Part shown: positions 5,542-9,346 of the stretch, in pieces
Numbering within the stretch: the first letter of the stretch is position 1
How the letters are laid out: every line of letters begins with the position of its first letter
Assembly: GCA_017466005.1 (NCBI GenBank)
Contig: JAFTUZ010000032.1
Span: 1-9,346 of the forward strand
Length of the DNA stretch: 9,346 nucleotides
From: Clostridia bacterium
GTDB lineage: Bacteria; Bacillota_A; Clostridia; Christensenellales; UBA1242
Reading direction: 5' to 3'
Program-made: the position numbers and the translations under genes
The notes under the pieces: generated by a model
What the model was told of the DNA's origin: nothing
Seen by the model: only the letters and a program-made list of their open reading frames with translations
The model's database searches: none

Positions 5542-7377
5542 ATGGATTTTTATAAAGAAATAGAATTCAGAAAACATTTATTAAAAGTTTGTAGAGATAG
5601 AGAGTTAAGAGGGGTTGCATTAGATTATTTTAAAGATTTAAGTGAAAAATTTGAAGGTCAAAATTTTACAAAAGCAAATTTTGAAACTTTGTTGGTAGAT
5701 GGGAAAGAAATTGAGCAATATGTTGTAAAAGAAGTTTTTGCAACAAAAGAAGAAGCATCTGCGGAAGAAATATTTTTATATTTATTTAAATCAAATGTTC
5801 AAAAAATTAAAGCATTTAATTTATCAGTTTTTTCACTAGATCCAAGAAATGGGTGCTATAATCATGATGAAAAAACTGTTGAGATAGGACAAAAAAATTT
5901 TAAGGAACTTTTTTCCAAACGCTATAGTGCGGTTCTTATAGATAGACCAGAAGGTATGAGTGATAAAGAGTGGAAAAAGTATTTAAAAGCAGAAGAAAAG
6001 AAAATAGCAAAAGAAGATAGAATAAATAATAAAGCAAGAAAAAAATTAGTAGAGATGAAGATTGAAACTGATGCGAAACACGTAATGTATCATGAATTAA
6101 GCCATGTTTTTGAAATTAAAACATTTGAAAACAGAAAGTATCGAAAAGTTGGTATATCTAACGAAATTTTTGCTGATGTGAATAAGGGATTGGTTTTGAT
6201 TAATGATAAACAAAACATCACCAAAGATGATGTAAAAAATGCTAAAATTATTGAAGATGGTGTGCGTTATTTTGATGAATCATCACCCAAAGATTCTCTT
6301 CGTTTTATGATTAAAGAAGGTGCGGTATCAATTTCAGAAATTTTTAATGAAGAATTTGCTTGTTTAATAGATGATTCTTTAAATATCAAAAAAAATGAAA
6401 ATATAACATATAAAGATAAACTTGTTAAAAAAGCATATTTAGAGGGAGATTGTGCTTATAATATAAATTATGATATATCTATGTTGTTAAAACTTGCTAT
6501 TGGAGATGTGGATTATAAAGATTTAAGGTTTAATAGTAAAAAACTTATTGAAAAGGTAAATAATTTAAATATATCTGCCACAAAGTTGCAAAGCGTACAG
6601 GAACAATTTTTAAATAATTTAACAAAAACAAATTTTTGTGACGAGTTTAAGTTTTCTAAGGCGGATTTTAACAAAGAATTAAAAACTTGTGGTGTATTTG
6701 ACACAATTGCTGCTATGGTTCATGTTTCAGATAAATTTGGAGAACAATTTAGTGCTGATTTTTGTAGGTATGGAAGCAATTATAAAGCAATTGTTCAGGA
6801 TTTGCTTATAGAGAGTATTAAAAATGATATAATTTTAGAAATAAATAATCCGAATCTTGTTAAAGATGCTGCATATTTTGAAAAAATTGATTCAAAATTA
6901 AAAACTATAGACCAATTTATTTTATATCCAAATGTTGTGGTATCATTTTTTTCAAGGGAAGTGTTTGGTGAGTTGGCAAAAAATGAATTATTTATTACAT
7001 CTGTTGGGCAATATGCTAATAAATATGCCGATAGAACACACATAACTAATTTTAATGAATTAATTAATGAAGTTAAAAAATGTGCTAATCAAAATAATAT
7101 AAACCTTGAAAATATGAGTTTTTTTAAAGAACAAAAAGAAATAGAAGAAAATAGAATACAATTAGAAAAAGAAAGCGAATTAATAAAGAAAGAAAGAGAA
7201 TTAGCAAAATATGGTTCGCACTATACAAAATGGATGGAGGCAAGAGCACGCGCTAGTTTACGGAGAAATACTAATCAAAATCAAGATGGATTAAATAAAG
7301 TTAATATGACTGTTGAGAGTAATAATCAAGAGAATAACACTACAAGCAAAGAAGCAGAAATGGGGAGTGGTTGGTAA
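5542..7377 (+). CDS. Putative zincin-type metallopeptidase (HELSH), cytoplasmic, family not recognised
   Basis: The 611-residue protein carries a zinc-protease HExxH motif: YHELSHVFE at residues 183-191, with His184 and His188 as likely ligands and Glu185 as likely general base. A downstream NEEFA (269-273) on a predicted helix could supply the third, glutamate ligand of gluzincin-type enzymes; the ~80-residue gap and low-complexity charged insert make that provisional. The N-terminus (1-80) is charged and helical; 140-175 is very Lys/Glu-rich. A long helical middle follows, then a probable coiled coil at about 527-556 (EEN, LEKES, KKERELAK), a Tyr/Trp/Arg-rich patch KYGSHYTKWMEARARA (556-571) and a polar Asn/Gln tail. 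There is no signal peptide or membrane segment. Composition is more Lys/Asn/Ile-rich than the ribosomal genes. The stop codon overlaps the next start, so the two are cotranslated. Substrate unknown. Confidence 0.8.
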   Translation: MDFYKEIEFRKHLLKVCRDRELRGVALDYFKDLSEKFEGQNFTKANFETLLVDGKEIEQYVVKEVFATKEEASAEEIFLYLFKSNVQKIKAFNLSVFSLDPRNGCYNHDEKTVEIGQKNFKELFSKRYSAVLIDRPEGMSDKEWKKYLKAEEKKIAKEDRINNKARKKLVEMKIETDAKHVMYHELSHVFEIKTFENRKYRKVGISNEIFADVNKGLVLINDKQNITKDDVKNAKIIEDGVRYFDESSPKDSLRFMIKEGAVSISEIFNEEFACLIDDSLNIKKNENITYKDKLVKKAYLEGDCAYNINYDISMLLKLAIGDVDYKDLRFNSKKLIEKVNNLNISATKLQSVQEQFLNNLTKTNFCDEFKFSKADFNKELKTCGVFDTIAAMVHVSDKFGEQFSADFCRYGSNYKAIVQDLLIESIKNDIILEINNPNLVKDAAYFEKIDSKLKTIDQFILYPNVVVSFFSREVFGELAKNELFITSVGQYANKYADRTHITNFNELINEVKKCANQNNINLENMSFFKEQKEIEENRIQLEKESELIKKERELAKYGSHYTKWMEARARASLRRNTNQNQDGLNKVNMTVESNNQENNTTSKEAEMGSGW

Positions 7378-7586
7378 TGAAAATAGATAAATCAGAAAAG
7401 CAGTTTTGGAACAAAAAGAAATTTAAAAAAGTAGATGAAATTTTAAAAGAAGAGTTTAAAGATGTTCCAAAAGGAATTGGTTTTTGTCATAAAATATGGG
7501 CAAGAAAAAAGCAATTATTAAAAGAAATGTATGGTATAAATTGGCAAAGTCCTGCCGATTTAAATCCAAGAATTATATTTGATTAA
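7377..7586 (+). CDS. Small basic protein coupled to the HELSH gene; function unknown
   Basis: The 69-residue protein starts MKIDKSEKQFWNKKKF, using the ATG that shares its A with the previous gene's TAA stop (TAATG), a classic translational-coupling arrangement. GGGGAG (7362-7367), inside the end of the upstream gene, serves as its ribosome site. It is Lys-rich and probably helical over the first half, then has a conserved-looking block GFCHKIWARKKQLL (about 36-49) and ends YGINWQSPADLNPRIIFD. The Cys-His pair and the Trp-rich, Pro-containing tail look like a genuine small domain, not noise. I do not recognise the family. The coupling implies a job with the upstream protein, for example as partner or inhibitor, but that is inference. 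A TTG two codons earlier is in frame but less likely. Confidence 0.75.
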   Translation: MKIDKSEKQFWNKKKFKKVDEILKEEFKDVPKGIGFCHKIWARKKQLLKEMYGINWQSPADLNPRIIFD

Positions 7587-7604
7587 TTATTTTACTTAAT
7601 AAAC

Positions 7605-7635
7605 AAAAAACTGTGTTAAATAAACACAGTTTTTT
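7605..7635. terminator. Bidirectional terminator between the small gene and the deacetylase gene
   Basis: CTGTGTT (7611-7617) pairs with AACACAG (7623-7629), extended on both sides by six A-T pairs (A run 7605-7610, T run 7630-7635). The T runs on both strands suit termination in both directions. It touches the stop codon of the minus-strand gene. Confidence 0.9.
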
Positions 7636-8375
7636 TATAGGTCATTAAAATTTATAAGTTCTATATCTTTAAAAACATTTAATTCTTTGGCTTTTTTAAG
7701 TTCTTCAATTTCGTCTTCACGATATAAATAAGTTGTATGTATTCTGGTGTAATCATCTATAAAACCAGGTGTTGTCATAAGTTCTATTGTTAAATCAGAT
7801 TTTCCGTATTGGTTGCAAAGTTCTTGTAAAGTTTCTACTGTTGCACCCCAGTCGTGAAAAGAAAAACAAAAAGCATCGGCTGTTTTAACACCATTTTCTT
7901 TTGCGTAATTTTGTGCATCTTTGGTCATGGCACGTATAGGTAAATTATACTCTTTTGCTAATTCTACAAGTGCTTTATAAATTACTGGCACTTCGTGAAA
8001 ATAGTGATGGTAGTCTAGGTGGCTTGGTTTTATACCAAAAGACAAAAATTTTTCAATTTGTGCTTTAAGTTCTTTTTTAGCATCTTCATATTTTGTCCAA
8101 TATCCTAAAGAGCACATATAATGAAAAACGCCTTTTTCATCTACCAAACTTTTAATTTGTTTTGGTGCAAGTATAGGTTTACCATAGGTAAGGTTAAGGT
8201 GAACACCAATGTTTGTATAGCCCTTGCTTTTACAAATTTCTAATGCGTGGTTTGCGTATTCTGCATTAACCATAACGCTTGCACTTGTTACAAGGTTATT
8301 ATCTAAACAGTATTCAATTCCTTTATTAACACTTTCCGAAAACCCAAAATCATCTGCATTTATTATTAATTTCAT
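7635..8375 (-). CDS. YdjC/ChbG-family carbohydrate deacetylase homologue
   Basis: Members of this family remove N-acetyl groups from chitooligosaccharides and related sugars using a metal held by Asp and His. The 246-residue protein has the family order: IINADDFGFS (4-13, metal-ligand and catalytic Asp pair 8/9), SASVMVN (31-37), IGVHLNLT (56-63, His59), and HLDYHHYFH (119-127, the His-rich metal and active-site motif), then LPIRAM (145-150). Near the C-terminus the family usually has an ELMxHPG block; here it is ELMTTPGF (198-205), with Thr at the usual His position, which may alter activity. The length is normal for the family. The ATG is preceded by an unusual AAGGGGGG ribosome site only three bases away. 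The gene lies downstream of rpsT beyond a terminator, with no clear promoter of its own, so readthrough from rpsT is possible. No sugar transporter is adjacent. Confidence 0.88.
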   Translation of the reverse strand: MKLIINADDFGFSESVNKGIEYCLDNNLVTSASVMVNAEYANHALEICKSKGYTNIGVHLNLTYGKPILAPKQIKSLVDEKGVFHYMCSLGYWTKYEDAKKELKAQIEKFLSFGIKPSHLDYHHYFHEVPVIYKALVELAKEYNLPIRAMTKDAQNYAKENGVKTADAFCFSFHDWGATVETLQELCNQYGKSDLTIELMTTPGFIDDYTRIHTTYLYREDEIEELKKAKELNVFKDIELINFNDL

Positions 8376-8398
8376 TTTCCCCCCTTAAAACAAAAAAG

Positions 8399-8423
8399 AA
8401 AAGGCAATATATATTTGCCTTTT
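8399..8423 (-). terminator. Intrinsic terminator of rpsT
   Basis: On the minus strand AAAAGGCAA (8423-8415) pairs with TTGCCTTTT (8407-8399) around a 7-base loop, followed by CTTTTTTG. It sits between the rpsT stop and the deacetylase start, so it should at least reduce readthrough. Confidence 0.85.
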
Positions 8424-8436
8424 AAATTTCACAAAC

Positions 8437-8712
8437 TTATGCTGCTGGTTTTTGAGCATCGCTAAGTAATTTAGCCAAATTTGCTTTTTTACGACTAGCA
8501 GTGTTTGCGTGATAAACATTGTCCAAACGAGCACGGTCAATTAAACTGAAAACAAGTTGTAATTGTTTGTTTGCGTTTTCAAAATCTTTTGCAGTAACTT
8601 GTTCACGGAATTTACGCACTTCAGTAGCAATGCGGCTTTTTTTAGCTTTATTAGCTTGTCTTGCTTGTTCGTTTGTTACAATTCTTTTTTTCTGTGATTT
8701 AATGTTTGCCAC
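8437..8712 (-). CDS. rpsT: Small ribosomal subunit protein S20
   Basis: S20 (bS20) binds 16S rRNA during early assembly of the small subunit. The 91-residue, very basic, helical protein begins MANIKSQKKRIVTNEQARQA, the standard S20 N-terminus, and contains SLIDRARLDNVYHANTASRK (about 56-75) and KKANLAKLL (about 75-83), matching the conserved C-terminal half. The length is normal. The start codon is GTG; the placement is fixed by AAGGAG seven bases upstream and by the conserved MANIKSQKKR start. It has its own strong promoter and terminator. Its divergent neighbour is gpr, as in Bacillus subtilis. Confidence 0.97.
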   Translation of the reverse strand: MANIKSQKKRIVTNEQARQANKAKKSRIATEVRKFREQVTAKDFENANKQLQLVFSLIDRARLDNVYHANTASRKKANLAKLLSDAQKPAA

Positions 8713-8747
8713 TTGAATAACTCCTTGTATTTTTATGAATATGACAA

Positions 8748-8776
8748 ATTATAGCACAAAAATTTTTCTTTTGCAA
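8748..8776 (-). promoter_or_regulatory. Housekeeping-type promoter of rpsT
   Basis: On the minus strand TTGCAA (8776-8771) and a perfect TATAAT (8753-8748) are separated by exactly 17 bases, and the -10 is preceded by TGC, an extended -10. Transcription would start near 8741, about 28 bases before the GTG start. Confidence 0.85.
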
Positions 8777-8812
8777 GAGTTATTAAGCATTTTTTTGTAA
8801 ATAATTAAAATT

Positions 8813-9346
8813 ATGATGAAAAAAACAATTAATTTTTATTCCGACCTTGCAGATGAAAGAATTTCTGCAAGTAATAGCAAAATAATGGGCGAGCAAACTT
8901 ATAGTGGCAAGTATGGGCTTAAAAAGTTTGAGTTTACAGTAAAAAAGGAAGATGAAAAAGTGCTAGGCAAATCGGCTGGTAATTATGTAACAATAAATTG
9001 TAGTAAATTGCTTGCTCATTTAACACGAGTGCAAGATTATGTGGCAAAAGAAGTGGCTTATGCGTTACGCAAGTTTATTTTATCTACTACAAATAAAAAG
9101 AATCCGTTTGTGCTGGTGGTTGGGCTTGGTAATGGTGGAATGGTGGCAGATAGTTTGGGGGTAAAAGTGGCAGAAAACTTGCTTATAACTCATGGTATGC
9201 CAGAATTTGCACGAGAAGAGTTGGGGGATTTATCGGCAATAATACCAGGGGTGGGTGGTTGTACTGGTATTGCAACTTACGATATTATTGCTGGCGTTTG
9301 TGAAAAGGTAAAACCTGATGTTGTTATTGCAATAGATACATTAACA
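8813..9346 (+). CDS. gpr: Spore germination protease GPR, 3' end cut off by the window
   Basis: GPR cuts the small acid-soluble proteins that coat spore DNA when a spore germinates. The frame is open from ATG 8813 to the window end (178 codons, no stop), about half of a usual GPR. Family signatures: YSDLADE (9-15, counterpart of the TDLA.E start), LGKSAGNYVTI (51-61), VVGLGNGGMVADSLG (102-116), ENLLITH (121-127), PGVGGCTGIATYDII (145-159) and VVIAIDTL (170-177). Asp113 and Asp175 sit where the two catalytic aspartates of the aspartic-like GPR are found. An in-frame TAA at 8798-8800 rules out a longer start, so the removable N-terminal propeptide is very short (about 9 residues before the SDLA motif). 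No Shine-Dalgarno site or forespore promoter is evident. It is divergent from rpsT, 100 bases away. Confidence 0.93.
   Translation, partial: MMKKTINFYSDLADERISASNSKIMGEQTYSGKYGLKKFEFTVKKEDEKVLGKSAGNYVTINCSKLLAHLTRVQDYVAKEVAYALRKFILSTTNKKNPFVLVVGLGNGGMVADSLGVKVAENLLITHGMPEFAREELGDLSAIIPGVGGCTGIATYDIIAGVCEKVKPDVVIAIDTLT

Noticed and set aside
6513..7043. Two minus-strand open frames (6513-6704, 6795-7043) inside the HELSH gene
   Set aside because: They are shadows of an AT-rich coding region, with no ribosome site or recognisable product.
8519..8716. Plus-strand open frame opposite rpsT
   Set aside because: rpsT is certain on the other strand and this frame is its Lys/Arg-rich complement.
8731..8812. 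Forespore (sigma-G/F) promoter for gpr
   Set aside because: GAATA at 8737-8741 resembles a -35, but no fitting -10 lies 15-18 bases downstream.
1..9346. Mobile element, CRISPR array, tRNA or rRNA in the window
   Set aside because: No transposase, integrase, regularly spaced short repeats or cloverleaf-type sequence was found; the only repeats are coding repeats and terminator stems.

Overview
The window is a chromosomal segment of a low-GC, AT-rich, Gram-positive-type bacterium, most likely an uncultured spore-forming member of the Clostridia/Firmicutes. Evidence for this: a Firmicutes-type L10 leader with attenuator ahead of rplJ-rplL, strong AGGAG ribosome binding sites, canonical TTGACA/TATAAT-like promoters with 17-nt spacers, intrinsic terminators after almost every transcription unit, a Cys-rich protein with two DUF1540-like modules, and the 5' part of a spore germination protease gene (gpr) divergent from rpsT, an arrangement also found in Bacillus. 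I cannot assign a genus from sequence alone.

Layout. Bases 1-148 hold the rplJ leader: an L10-binding fold, then an intrinsic attenuator. rplJ (149-664) and rplL (696-1088) follow as one operon closed by a terminator. A standalone Smr-domain gene (1206-1565) has its own promoter placed so close that its mRNA is predicted to be leaderless. On the minus strand lies a 917-residue, single-pass membrane-anchored protein (1601-4354) whose exterior is built from a degenerate ~44-residue repeat that itself looks like two ~22-residue halves. rplI (4495-4935, minus) has its own promoter and terminator. Divergent from it is the double DUF1540-like Cys-rich protein (5064-5378). Next is a plus-strand pair: a 611-residue protein with an HELSH zinc-protease motif (5542-7374 plus stop) and a translationally coupled 69-residue protein (7377-7586). 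On the minus strand follow a YdjC/ChbG-type deacetylase homologue (7635-8375) and rpsT (8437-8712). gpr (8813 to the window end) runs off the right edge and is incomplete.

How the genes relate. Four of the genes are ribosomal (L10, L12, L9, S20) and each unit has its own housekeeping-type control signals. The gpr and DUF1540-like genes point to an endospore-forming lifestyle. The two least explained loci are the large repeat-built surface protein and the HELSH protein with its small partner. No RNA genes, insertion sequences, CRISPR arrays or integration sites were seen. No stretch longer than about 165 bases lacks a gene.
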